Below, one piece after another: positions 47,117 through 55,019 of a DNA stretch of 55,019 nucleotides. The notes beneath the pieces were generated by a model, which saw only the letters and a program-made list of their open reading frames with translations, made no database searches and was not told where the DNA came from. The stretch is from NCBI GenBank assembly GCA_018985225.1, contig JADGIF010000003.1, positions 1 to 55,019 of the forward strand, in the 5' to 3' direction. A program made the translations under genes and the position numbers. Origin of the DNA: Amoeboradix gromovi (lineage: Eukaryota; Sanchytriomycota; Sanchytriomycetes; Sanchytriales; Sanchytriaceae). Each line of letters opens with the position of its first letter. Within the stretch, counting starts at the first letter, position 1.

Positions 47117-48423
47117 ATGGTATCACCAGCAAATCAACTGAGTTTATACAACAGCTATCCTTCACCCGAATATCTTGCAAACACAGACCATTTAATATCA
47201 ATTGTATCTAAAAGAGCTGCATTGTTGACAAAAGTGAAATCTTTAACAAGCAATTCGTCGGATATTTCCATGCAGGATTGGGTCACTCAAATAGAAAAGA
47301 ACTTCTTCAAAAACATGGAAGATGACTTAATATCTCATTTGGTCCTACGTCTTGCACTTTCGAGTTCAGAAGATTCCTCTAGATGGCTGACTGAACTTGA
47401 GTTAGCTTTTTTTTCCAACAAATTTGCAAAATCCAGTGAATCTGAAAGAATGGGATTCTTAGACTCTTGTGGCTCCTTTGAAAGAATTAAGCAAAAGAAT
47501 AGAACATGTTTTAAAGTAAACTTTGAACAAGTCCCCTCTTTGGTGTCGCAGCGCAAAGTCGAACTTTATGACGGCTCAGCCCTCGTCGCTGAAGATGATT
47601 TATCTGAATTTGCCAAAGAACTATTTAGGTTAGAGTTGGAAAAGAACCTGGATATCAGCCGGAAAGTCATTCATTTTTTTGAGGAGGATCCAAGACTATT
47701 AAGTATCCTTAAGATGTTCTCTAATTGCCATCTAGAATCTACTTCTGGTACATCTCAGATAGACTTTAGCGCCGGTATATCTGTTTCGGTTGCCGAAGAT
47801 ATTAAAAAAGTTAAACATTTGTTTCCACCTTGTATGGCTAATCTACAAGATAACCTCGAATCCAAGTCACATTTGAAGCACGGTGGTAGAATGCAGTATG
47901 GGTTATTCTTAAAAGCGCTTGGCTTGCCTGTTCAAGAAGCATTAAAGTTTTGGCGTCTCTCATTTAAGAATATTACTGATGATGTATTTCAGAAGCAATA
48001 TGCATACAACATTCGTCATAATTATGGTTTGGAAGGTAAAAAAGCAGATTACAAAGCTTTCAAGTACTCTTTTACTAATGAAGTTGTTCCAAAATTATAA
48101 TGAACAATCCTGGTGCTTCTGATAACCATGGCTGCCCGTTTAAACATCGCGGTAAAGAGGCGTTGCGTAGCGCTCTTTTAAACTCAAATTGGGGCATCAA
48201 TAAAATGGGTAACTTCTTTGATCGAAAAAGAGTTGGCGAAGCATTGCGGCGTGTGGATGACATCGTCACTTTGGCTGGCGATAAACATCATCAAATAGCT
48301 TGCTCTAAATGGATGGAGAGCAGGGTTTACGTCCAGACAGGTCAAATTGCCGATATTCCGCCAACTGAACATCCAAATGGGTATTCTTGTACAATGGCTG
48401 GATTACTTGAAAATAAAAAGTAA
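47117..48423 (+). CDS. PRI2: DNA primase large subunit Pri2/PRIM2
   Basis: The model is join(47117..48063, 48084..48423), 428 aa from ATG 47117 (MVSPANQLSLYNSYPS). The C-terminal Fe-S domain is complete, with its four cysteines in FPPCMANL, HGCPFKH, HHQIACSKW and HPNGYSC. Other primase signatures are LKHGGRMQYGLFLKALGL and YAYNIRHNYGLEGKKADYKA. The conserved DY-x-x-F-x-C-x-KII segment exists only after removal of a 20-nt intron, giving DYKAFNCSKIIMNNPG. PriL partners PriS and Pol alpha to make RNA-DNA primers in replication. It is about 80-100 residues shorter than yeast and human, mainly at the C-terminus. Confidence 0.95.
48064..48083 (+). other. Ultrashort intron, 20 nt
   Basis: The sequence is GTACTCTTTTACTAATGAAG, phase 2. 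Splicing yields the primase Fe-S segment around its conserved FxCxKII motif. Unspliced translation ends at TAA 48098-48100 and loses three of the four Fe-S cysteines. Confidence 0.93.
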
Positions 48424-48579
48424 ATTTATTTATTATTTAGCAACGTCTAATAATGGATTCATAAATACGCCAATTCCTTCACCTTTCTTCAATAATTCCT
48501 GTACGACACATACTGTTTGTCTATATATACTCTCCAACTGGGGAATGCCTGGTCTACCCGTATGCACTACGTTAATGAC

Positions 48580-49815
48580 TTAAATACTAAGTATCGCACT
48601 GTTCAGCTCGTCAGCTAGTATTCTCCTTTGAGTATCAAGTAACAAATGACTTACTGTTGATTTACGAGGATCATCATAAGCAACCAAACTGAATGTTTCT
48701 GTTAGTTTCGTTTGGTAATCTTCCTTGTTTATATTTCTATATGCATTCTGCAGTTCTTGGCCGTATAGCAACGTATTTTGTAGCAGGTTATCAAATTCAA
48801 CCAAATTATTGTTTAATTTATGTTCCAGCATAATTCTAACCATCTCAATGAACTTTCTACATTTTAGCTTAAAAGTTATGTCCTCATTCTTTATAAATAG
48901 ATTAGGAAACATATTGTTGGTGCATTCAATGACTTTATCGATTTCACCACTAGTGACTAACTCGCGAATAACATGTCTATTTTTAATATCGAGAATTGTG
49001 TCATTATCAAATGCCAGATTTTGAGTGCGCCTTACATTCTGTGAGAACACGCTAGCAGTTCCACTGTAGCCATGATGAATCAGATAACTTAGAATTAACT
49101 CATTTAAGACACTTTTTAAATAAGCATCACCATAGGATGAATTCGGGGTGCATGGTAGCTTAGAGTTGACTATTTTGTCCCATATCTTCATCTTCTCTTC
49201 CATCATAAATGAATCCATGTCGAATTTAAAAGGACGAGAACCAAAATTCGCACCAACCTTTTCACCAGGTGTGCGCAAACCAACACAAGGATAAAGATAC
49301 TTTGGAAAGTTGTCCTTACCCAAATTGTTTAAAGGAAGATCCTTAAATGCAATACCTAAATTTACGCCATTTTTAGTATAAAAGGCATAGTTCTCAATCA
49401 AATGGATTCCGCATCCAATTACATCACCAGTAGTGAATGTAGGACCATATGGCTTCCCGTTTCCAGTACATGCAAATATGTTCCCATCATCGCCATGTAA
49501 TCCCCATGAATAATTCTCCCAGCCAGGCAATCTGTTCAAACTAACGGTTTCTGAACAAAACCCAACTCCGATGTAGCCATCCCTACCTTTACTGACTATT
49601 TCTAGCTCATAGTAATAAATGCCACAGCATTGCGGTATGGCGCTATTTGATCTTATACTTGCTGCGTCTGTGTCACTTTTACCTGTTCCTGAATAATTTA
49701 CAATACCGTCCTGAACTTCTAGTAGATTGCATTTGTCTTTTGGATTCCAATGAGTAGGAAACTTAGTATTAGGATCTATGAGTGAATTCTGAAGGTAACT
49801 TGGAATTTGAAGCAT
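48580..49815 (-). CDS. RanBP9/Gid1-type CTLH E3 ligase scaffold
   Basis: This 411-aa protein starts at ATG 49815. It has a SPRY domain at about 50-190 (IYYYELEIVSKGRDGYIGVGF, LPGWENYSWGLHGDDGN, GDVIGCGI, FYTKNGVNLG). A LisH motif near 230-260 (LNELILSYLIHHGYSGTASVF) is followed by CTLH and CRA regions to the end. This is the domain order of RanBP9/RanBP10 and of yeast Gid1/Vid30, the substrate-module scaffold of the GID/CTLH ubiquitin ligase. The length is shorter than animal RanBP9, lacking the Pro/Gln-rich N-terminus. No other CTLH subunit is in the window. Confidence 0.9.
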   Translation of the reverse strand: MLQIPSYLQNSLIDPNTKFPTHWNPKDKCNLLEVQDGIVNYSGTGKSDTDAASIRSNSAIPQCCGIYYYELEIVSKGRDGYIGVGFCSETVSLNRLPGWENYSWGLHGDDGNIFACTGNGKPYGPTFTTGDVIGCGIHLIENYAFYTKNGVNLGIAFKDLPLNNLGKDNFPKYLYPCVGLRTPGEKVGANFGSRPFKFDMDSFMMEEKMKIWDKIVNSKLPCTPNSSYGDAYLKSVLNELILSYLIHHGYSGTASVFSQNVRRTQNLAFDNDTILDIKNRHVIRELVTSGEIDKVIECTNNMFPNLFIKNEDITFKLKCRKFIEMVRIMLEHKLNNNLVEFDNLLQNTLLYGQELQNAYRNINKEDYQTKLTETFSLVAYDDPRKSTVSHLLLDTQRRILADELNSAILSI

Positions 49816-49981
49816 AAGGAGATTTAAATATAATAATTTACCTTTTTAATTAGATTCAGCAAATTTCTGCAATTTTAAAAAGCCATGAGCTTGTCACACA
49901 CTCCGTTTCTCGATTGCTTAAGCGACTCTATGTTTTTACTAGATGTGCGACCAGTTATTACAAGTAGACTTCAAGTGATTT

Positions 49982-50562
49982 GGGACACCAAATATAAAAA
50001 CTAGACTAACTCGTTTTTAAAGGTGCACCATACGGAGGAATGCTATAATTAATAAAAGATCTTCTATTATACCAAGACTCTTTCATTACTTTCAATCCCC
50101 TCTTCAAAATAAAACTAGAAGACCCTGCATCTCGTTCAAATATATGAGGTCTTTGAGCATCTAAGCAAAAGGTGCATTTTCTTAGACGGTACTCTTTTCT
50201 ATTTCATTCTCACAGACACTACATTTCTTTGAAGTGTAATCTATGGACAGTCTCCCTGACTCTTGTCTTGCTGAATTTCAGTTTTGTTTTAACTGTTCCA
50301 ACAACTTAGTACTATGAATTAGTACTATGAATCAGAGGTTTATTTAAAATAAAGATTGGATGAAAGAGTAAGAAAATAGCTGTACAGAATATTTATTTCT
50401 GAAATTTCGATACAAAAATTTATTTATTTTCCTTTTATACTCGTCAACTCCGCACAACTAGCTGAATGTCCACTCGCCTCTTGAATCCATAAAATTAATA
50501 AAGCTAAAATAATGTTCAAAGTTGTTACAGAAAGTTAGTCCAGTTTTTATATTTGATGTCCC
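49982..50562 (-). mobile_element. TIR element, 581 bp, inverted orientation (copy M6)
   Basis: Read on the minus strand, the left end is GGGACATCAAATATAAAAAC (50562) and the right end is TATATTTGGTGTCCC (49982). It is the longest copy. Besides the TATAAAAGG box (50431-50439, minus) and the tail region, it keeps extra internal sequence with a KKCSVCEN segment, a second Cys pair upstream of CTFCLDAQRP. A 1-base loss (missing from the GCATTTCC block) shifts the last codons. No target-site duplication is evident. Confidence 0.8.
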
Positions 50563-50673
50563 TTATGTTTAATTGCTTAAAAAAGCATTCAGGTCCTTAG
50601 CCAATAACATGAGTGACAGACGGGCTTTACTTTATTAAAAAATAATAACTTTTTAGCAAATTTAATACATTTA

Positions 50674-51756
50674 TTAAGTATTTGTCTCTAATTTATTATG
50701 CATGCCCCGGTTACTAGTGATAGATTCTAAACAGCTAGATTGCTCAGTTTCCAGATACTTGATCCACTGATAAAATCTATCTTTTCCCTCTAATTCTTCT
50801 TTAATCATGGATGGAAATATTTGATTATTAAAGAAATTATTCATATCTTTTTCATACAACGAGAAGTCAAGTTTTGGTTTTGATTCAAAGGCCGAGTTAG
50901 TTTCAACAAGTCTCTCTAACTTTGAATGATAAACATCAAATTCAGGGTGAAATAACAAGAGACCCAGGGCAGGTGCTTTCGGGATATTAACTTTTGAGTC
51001 TTGGTCAAATATAAACGGAAATATTGAGGCAATGTCCAAGTCATATCTAATTATAAATATCGCCATAGCCATCATCTTTCTGATTTGATGCAGCATGAAG
51101 GACTGCCCATGAATGACAACTTTCATCCATTCACCATCGACAGACCTTGAATTACTAGGATATTCAACAATAATAGGTTTACCTAGCTTCAGTGAAATCA
51201 TATGCCTTCTTGCCTTGTCTTGCTTACCAGAAACCTTGTTGGTAAAGTTATGGAACAAATGAGAACCGACATAAAAATCCAAAATTGATTGAAATTTCAT
51301 CAAAACCTCATGGGATGCCCTGAAGGCATCATTTGGCTCACTAGACTTGTTCAAAATATAAGTAGGTAGCCAGTAGTTATAGTGCCTGCTTGAGCAATGA
51401 TCTTTGCAATGAAAAGACTTCGTCGTAGGTAAGATATCCCATATTTGAAAGCTCTGAGGTAAGATAAGATTCAATTGGCGTTTAGCCTCCAATAAGTCTT
51501 CAGACTTTAGATCTAGTTTGATGTTTATAACTTGGCCAAGAGCATGCACACCCTTGTCGGTTCTAGCGCACCTCATTAAGTTAACTTTATTACAATCATT
51601 GGCGTTACATGGAGCAATCAAACCTGCTTCGGATAATGCTGTTAACATTTCCTGTTCAATTGTCCGCACATCAGGCTGTATTTGCATACCATGGAAACCG
51701 GTACCACTATATCCAAATAAAATTGCCACTTTGACTTTTCTGGTGCTTCTCAACAT
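50674..51756 (-). CDS. PUS1: tRNA pseudouridine synthase Pus1 (TruA family)
   Basis: This 360-aa protein starts at ATG 51756 (MLRSTRKVKVAILFGYSG). It shows the TruA-family core: GYSGTGFHGMQIQP, MRCARTDKGVHALGQVINIK (the catalytic Asp is in RTDKGVHA), SRHYNYWLP, LFHNFTNK and GQSFMLHQIRKMMAMAIF. The GTGFHGMQ form and the C-terminal FDVYHSKLERL extension favour eukaryotic Pus1/Pus2 over Deg1. Pus1 modifies U27/U28, U34 and U36 in tRNAs and some sites in snRNA and mRNA. Nuclear localisation is usual. Confidence 0.92.
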   Translation of the reverse strand: MLRSTRKVKVAILFGYSGTGFHGMQIQPDVRTIEQEMLTALSEAGLIAPCNANDCNKVNLMRCARTDKGVHALGQVINIKLDLKSEDLLEAKRQLNLILPQSFQIWDILPTTKSFHCKDHCSSRHYNYWLPTYILNKSSEPNDAFRASHEVLMKFQSILDFYVGSHLFHNFTNKVSGKQDKARRHMISLKLGKPIIVEYPSNSRSVDGEWMKVVIHGQSFMLHQIRKMMAMAIFIIRYDLDIASIFPFIFDQDSKVNIPKAPALGLLLFHPEFDVYHSKLERLVETNSAFESKPKLDFSLYEKDMNNFFNNQIFPSMIKEELEGKDRFYQWIKYLETEQSSCLESITSNRGMHNKLETNT

Positions 51757-51844
51757 CCGTGTTTTTTCCTTGGGACTTCGAAGTTGTGGGTGTTCATTAA
51801 AACTATGATTTAAGAGAATATCATGAATTTCTTAGATAAATCAC

Positions 51845-51990
51845 CCGTTACAGTCCTTGAGCACGATTCGGCCACCTTGACGGGGGATTAAATGAGGATG
51901 CATATATTTCAGACAAGTTTTCCTCGCTGTCCTTTGATCTCTCTGGTTAAAATGACACTGTCAGCATCCATACTAATTCTGACGCATGTA
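51845..51990 (-). mobile_element. Decayed 3' end of a Fanzor-type element (copy G)
   Basis: On the minus strand, GTGTCATTTTAACCAGAGAG, ATCAAAGGACAGCGAGG and AAAACTTGTCTGAAATATAT read CHFNQRDQRTARKTCLKY, a degraded C..DRDxxTARNxxxK. GGTGGCCGAATCGTGCTCAA then GGACTGTAACGGGTGAT matches the conserved block. It lies between the divergent Pus1 and kinesin starts. Confidence 0.65.
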
Positions 51991-52073
51991 AAGTCCTTAA
52001 ATTTATCAATGGCTGTTCAAGGAGACTCTAATGCGATTAAAGATAACCCAGTAAACTGAGACAACTTAGATTT

Positions 52074-53861
52074 ATGGAAGAGACATCATTTTACGTCAGC
52101 GGTTATGACGTTTCATATAAAATGTCAGAAACTGTTAAAGTAATAATTCGAGTAAGACCTTTTAGTACTAAAGAAAAAAATGAGGGGCATTTTGATATTA
52201 TACAGTCAAATGAACAAGAAGCCACTATCACCATAACTGATCCAAAGCAAAATCAAACTAGAAATTTTGTTTATGATTCTGTTTTTTCTAGTCAGTCCAC
52301 TCAACTTCAAGTCTATTCTTCCGCTAGACCAGTAGTTATGAGCGTTTTGGATGGTTATAATGGGACTGTCTTTGCTTATGGGCAGACTGGAACTGGTAAA
52401 AGTTTTACAATGGAGGGTGATAGAAAGAATCCGGATTTACGCGGAATAATTCCAAATGCTTTTGATCATATATACTCAGAAATACAAAAGAAAGTGGGCA
52501 TTACTTGTTTAATGAGGGTCTCGTATATGGAAATATATAATGAAGATATTAGGGATTTGCTAACCGATACTGGTAAATTGGAAATTAAGGAACATCCTAC
52601 TAGCGGAATATATGTTAAGGATCTTACTAGTGTAGTAGTGAAAAGTCCTGAAGATATGTTCAAAGTGATCGAGCAAGGAAGTAAAAACAGATCAACAGGT
52701 GCGACCTTAATGAATGAGCATTCATCCAGATCACATTCTATCTTTCAAATATTCATTGAAATGGAAGATAACGGTAAATTCAGATCTGGTAAACTATCTT
52801 TAGTTGACTTGGCTGGAAGCGAAAGACAAGAAAAGACAAAGGCAACAGGCGATAGGTTTAAAGAAGCCACAAAAATAAATCTATCTTTGACAACACTTGG
52901 AATTGTAATAAAGCACCTGGTAGATGGCAAAAGCACGCACGTACCTTATCGCGATAGTAAATTAACGCGCTTACTTCAGGATAGTTTGGGCGGAAATTCA
53001 AAAACATTGATGATTGCGACTTTATCACCTGCTAGTTATAACTACGAAGAAACTATGTCTACTTTAAGGTACGCATCCAGAGCCAAAATGATTAAAAACA
53101 AACCTAAGATTAATCAGGACCCAAAAGATGCTCTTTTGCGACAATTTGAAGACGAATTGCAGCTACTAAGATCCTTATTGTCTGAAATGGATAGCAAGCC
53201 TACTTCTGGGAAAAAGAAGGACTCGTCAGATGAAGTGAATAGGAAGCTTGAAGAGCATGCCAAGAAAAAGAAGGAGCTACTTCAACAAATGGAGGAGTTG
53301 CAAAACCAGTTGATTAAGTCAGAAAACGTTGAAATAAGCTCCGCGGAAATTGAAAGATTAGAACTATCTAAAAAATCTGAATTGATAGAAGAGGAGCGAA
53401 GAAAAGAAAGAGAGCTAAAACGTCAATTGATAGAAAACTCTGATAAGAAGATTTCTTTGCAAACCAGTTTTTCATCTTTGGAAGAAGAAGCACAGATACT
53501 TGCTAAGAAAATAAAACAGGCTCAGCAGCAGCTAAAAAAAGTTAAAACATTACATTTTGATACGCATGCTGATTTCGAGCGAGAATTGGCTGAGCTGAAT
53601 GCAGAATTGGATAACGTGTCTAAAACTAGTGAATATTATAATAAGATATCATCTGATTTATTCCTTGAATCTGATATTGATATTCTTGCCCAAAGTAGCT
53701 TTGAGTTTAAACCCAAATACAGTTTGAACTTTGAGTCATCAGGTTCCATTGAATATCCAAGCTATCAAGAACTTTTAGGAATTTCTCCTAAGAATCACAA
53801 AATTCAATCAGAAATACAAGTACCTCATGGATTGATACGATTTAGAAAGTTAGTGAATTGA
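52074..53861 (+). CDS. Kinesin-2 family motor (KIF3-like)
   Basis: This 595-aa protein starts at ATG 52074. The motor domain spans about 19-350, with P-loop GQTGTGKS (103-110), switch I NEHSSRSH, switch II DLAGSER and the HVPYRDSKLTRLLQDSLGGN helix. The neck region MIKNKPKINQDPKDALLRQF matches the kinesin-2 signature in KIF3A/KIF3B. Coiled coil covers about 360-540, followed by a short tail. Kinesin-2 drives anterograde intraflagellar transport, so its presence implies a flagellated stage. ILGIVIKHLVDGKS replaces the usual LGNVI..LVDGKS with small changes. It is shorter than animal KIF3 (about 700 aa), mainly in the tail. Confidence 0.9.
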   Translation: MEETSFYVSGYDVSYKMSETVKVIIRVRPFSTKEKNEGHFDIIQSNEQEATITITDPKQNQTRNFVYDSVFSSQSTQLQVYSSARPVVMSVLDGYNGTVFAYGQTGTGKSFTMEGDRKNPDLRGIIPNAFDHIYSEIQKKVGITCLMRVSYMEIYNEDIRDLLTDTGKLEIKEHPTSGIYVKDLTSVVVKSPEDMFKVIEQGSKNRSTGATLMNEHSSRSHSIFQIFIEMEDNGKFRSGKLSLVDLAGSERQEKTKATGDRFKEATKINLSLTTLGIVIKHLVDGKSTHVPYRDSKLTRLLQDSLGGNSKTLMIATLSPASYNYEETMSTLRYASRAKMIKNKPKINQDPKDALLRQFEDELQLLRSLLSEMDSKPTSGKKKDSSDEVNRKLEEHAKKKKELLQQMEELQNQLIKSENVEISSAEIERLELSKKSELIEEERRKERELKRQLIENSDKKISLQTSFSSLEEEAQILAKKIKQAQQQLKKVKTLHFDTHADFERELAELNAELDNVSKTSEYYNKISSDLFLESDIDILAQSSFEFKPKYSLNFESSGSIEYPSYQELLGISPKNHKIQSEIQVPHGLIRFRKLVN

Positions 53862-53885
53862 AAATAAAACGTATTAATTAGTAAA

Positions 53886-54920
53886 TCAAGGTCTATAAAT
53901 ATGCTGCTTGAATTTAAAATTCAAATGAAGTGTCCCGTTCTCAAATACACAATTAAATCCACTTTTGTAGTTGGTGTCCCATTCTCGTTTATATATTCTA
54001 AACCTTATGTCTGAATATGGCCCACCGCTTTTAAAAATAATTATTTCCTTGTCTCTATGAATTGGATCAGGAACCTTACAATAATCTGGAATTTCTTCTA
54101 ACTTTGGATAAAAAATAGCAAATTTATAACCCAGTATTTGTGTAGGTGGCAAATTGTCAGCATCAAAGTTGGCTTGGTTATAGGAAGTCCATTCTATGCC
54201 ACACAGTACTCTTGAGAAATGTTTGGGCTTTGAGGGAGTGTCTGGATCAATATCGTTTATTACAGACTCTCCTCCGGCAAGAGGCATCTTTTCTATTTGC
54301 TCTAATAGCCAAGGATCATCTTGCAGTTTTTTATCAACAATTTGAAACGGAACAACTTCTATTTGCTCAAGAATTTTAGCATTTATTAGATCTATCACAT
54401 CTTTGCTATCGCCAGATATATTGAATCTTTTCTGCAGCACTCTGCCATATCTTTCAAATCGTTGATTAATGAAATCGCTCAATACTATTTGAGATATCCT
54501 GTTGTGTATTTCAAATAATAAAAAATCCCAATAGTCTTTATCAATTAACCCAGACCCATTTATTCTTGATTTTACAACCTTTTTAAGCTTTTGGAATTCA
54601 TCCATGCTTTGGTTTTCCAGAGTAGAAGATATGTCTAACTGAATTTCAGGATGTAACTGAATTGCACATTCTTGGTAGTACTGTTCAAGAGATGCAAATA
54701 TTGTAGAATAAAAAGGGAAAAGTCTTTTATAATGCTTGATGTCTTTCGAATCCACTGTTTTGTAATTTAGATTAGGCAACAATAACAAGGGCAATCCCTT
54801 GACTAAGTCAGGATCTTCCATGTAGCATATCTGAAGAAGGACTATATCTATAAGATCGTGACGACGTTGCTTTATTCGCAATATGCTTCTACCAGCATAA
54901 GTCATTCTCAAGTTTGACAT
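53886..54920 (-). CDS. Cactin, partial or with incomplete 5' end
   Basis: The 345-aa frame from ATG 54920 (MSNLRMTYAGRSILRI) contains the mid region of cactin (RIKQRRHDLIDIVLLQ) and the complete C-terminal domain. That domain shows PSKPKHFSRVLCGIEWTSYNQANFD, DNLPPTQILGYKFAIFYP, GPYSDIRFRIYKREW and FNCVFENGTLHLNFKFKQHIY. Cactin is a spliceosome-associated protein needed for accurate splicing of short or weak introns. The coding sequence probably continues upstream: the frame is open to 54971 without an ATG, and several small GT..AG segments could join it to an open frame reaching the window edge. It converges on the kinesin gene with 24 bp between stops. Confidence 0.85.
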   Translation of the reverse strand: MSNLRMTYAGRSILRIKQRRHDLIDIVLLQICYMEDPDLVKGLPLLLLPNLNYKTVDSKDIKHYKRLFPFYSTIFASLEQYYQECAIQLHPEIQLDISSTLENQSMDEFQKLKKVVKSRINGSGLIDKDYWDFLLFEIHNRISQIVLSDFINQRFERYGRVLQKRFNISGDSKDVIDLINAKILEQIEVVPFQIVDKKLQDDPWLLEQIEKMPLAGGESVINDIDPDTPSKPKHFSRVLCGIEWTSYNQANFDADNLPPTQILGYKFAIFYPKLEEIPDYCKVPDPIHRDKEIIIFKSGGPYSDIRFRIYKREWDTNYKSGFNCVFENGTLHLNFKFKQHIYRP

Positions 54921-55019
54921 GATACTTGGAGCAGCTAAAGCTAGAAATAATTGAGCAGAGGGTTCCGACAATTTGCAGCCTGTGGTGCAGGCGGTGTCGC
55001 ACTACTAGTTCCTCTTCTC

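Noticed and set aside
1-55019. tRNA, rRNA or CRISPR arrays
   Set aside because: No cloverleaf-type T-loop with paired stems, no rRNA-like sequence and no regularly spaced short repeats were seen. The dispersed repeats are TIR elements and Fanzor tails.

Overview
The window is AT-rich, gene-dense eukaryotic DNA. Most genes are single open frames separated by tens to a few hundred bases, and many convergent neighbours stop within 9-25 bp of each other. The gene set points to an early-diverging, zoospore-forming fungus or close relative: a kinesin-2 motor (flagellar transport), fungal Kre9/KNH-type surface domains, Erb1, cystathionine beta-synthase and exocyst Sec8, together with Ena/VASP, SCAI, GAS2/GAR and cactin proteins that common yeasts lack. 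Fanzor-like relics and a Crinkler-like NTPase-nuclease gene fit a Rozella-like (Cryptomycota) parasite best. That placement is inference; no rRNA or tRNA gene is present to confirm it.

Layout: 1-7.5 kb holds a secreted KNH-repeat protein, tRNase Z, a coiled-coil protein and an eIF2B-like subunit. 7.5-17 kb holds a single-pass membrane protein, an IS607/Fanzor relic, a type II membrane (glycosyltransferase-like) protein, an Ena/VASP protein, Erb1/BOP1 and an EAF1/VID21-like chromatin protein. 17-25 kb holds Rad10/ERCC1, three small genes, SCAI, a GAR-domain protein and an unknown protein. 25-30.7 kb is a mobile-element zone with decayed transposases, a frameshifted Crinkler-like gene and TIR elements. 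30.7-43.6 kb holds a PRL phosphatase, two unknown genes, Sec8, UVRAG, CBS, a Bos1/membrin SNARE, a Q-rich protein and RBM42. 43.6-48.4 kb holds two paralogous secreted Cys-rich proteins and the primase large subunit. 48.5-55 kb holds RanBP9/Gid1, a TIR element, Pus1, kinesin-2 and partial cactin.

The strongest unusual signal is a set of spliceosomal introns only 19-20 nt long. Seven genes are interrupted by such a GT..AG segment whose removal restores a coherent protein. In the primase the restored junction is the conserved Fe-S region, and in the secreted paralogs both copies regain the same C-terminus. Six of the seven end in NTAAYNNAG, placing the presumed branch adenosine about 5-6 nt from the 3' splice site.

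Two mobile-element stories overlay the genes. One is at least seven decayed copies of the 3' end of an IS607/Fanzor-type element, all sharing a conserved noncoding block just past the zinc-ribbon codons, where omega RNA lies in known systems. The other is a family of short TIR elements (ends GGGACA..TAAAAACTAGACTA) whose ends resemble those of a broken DDE-like transposase. The Crinkler-like gene sits exactly between two such ends.
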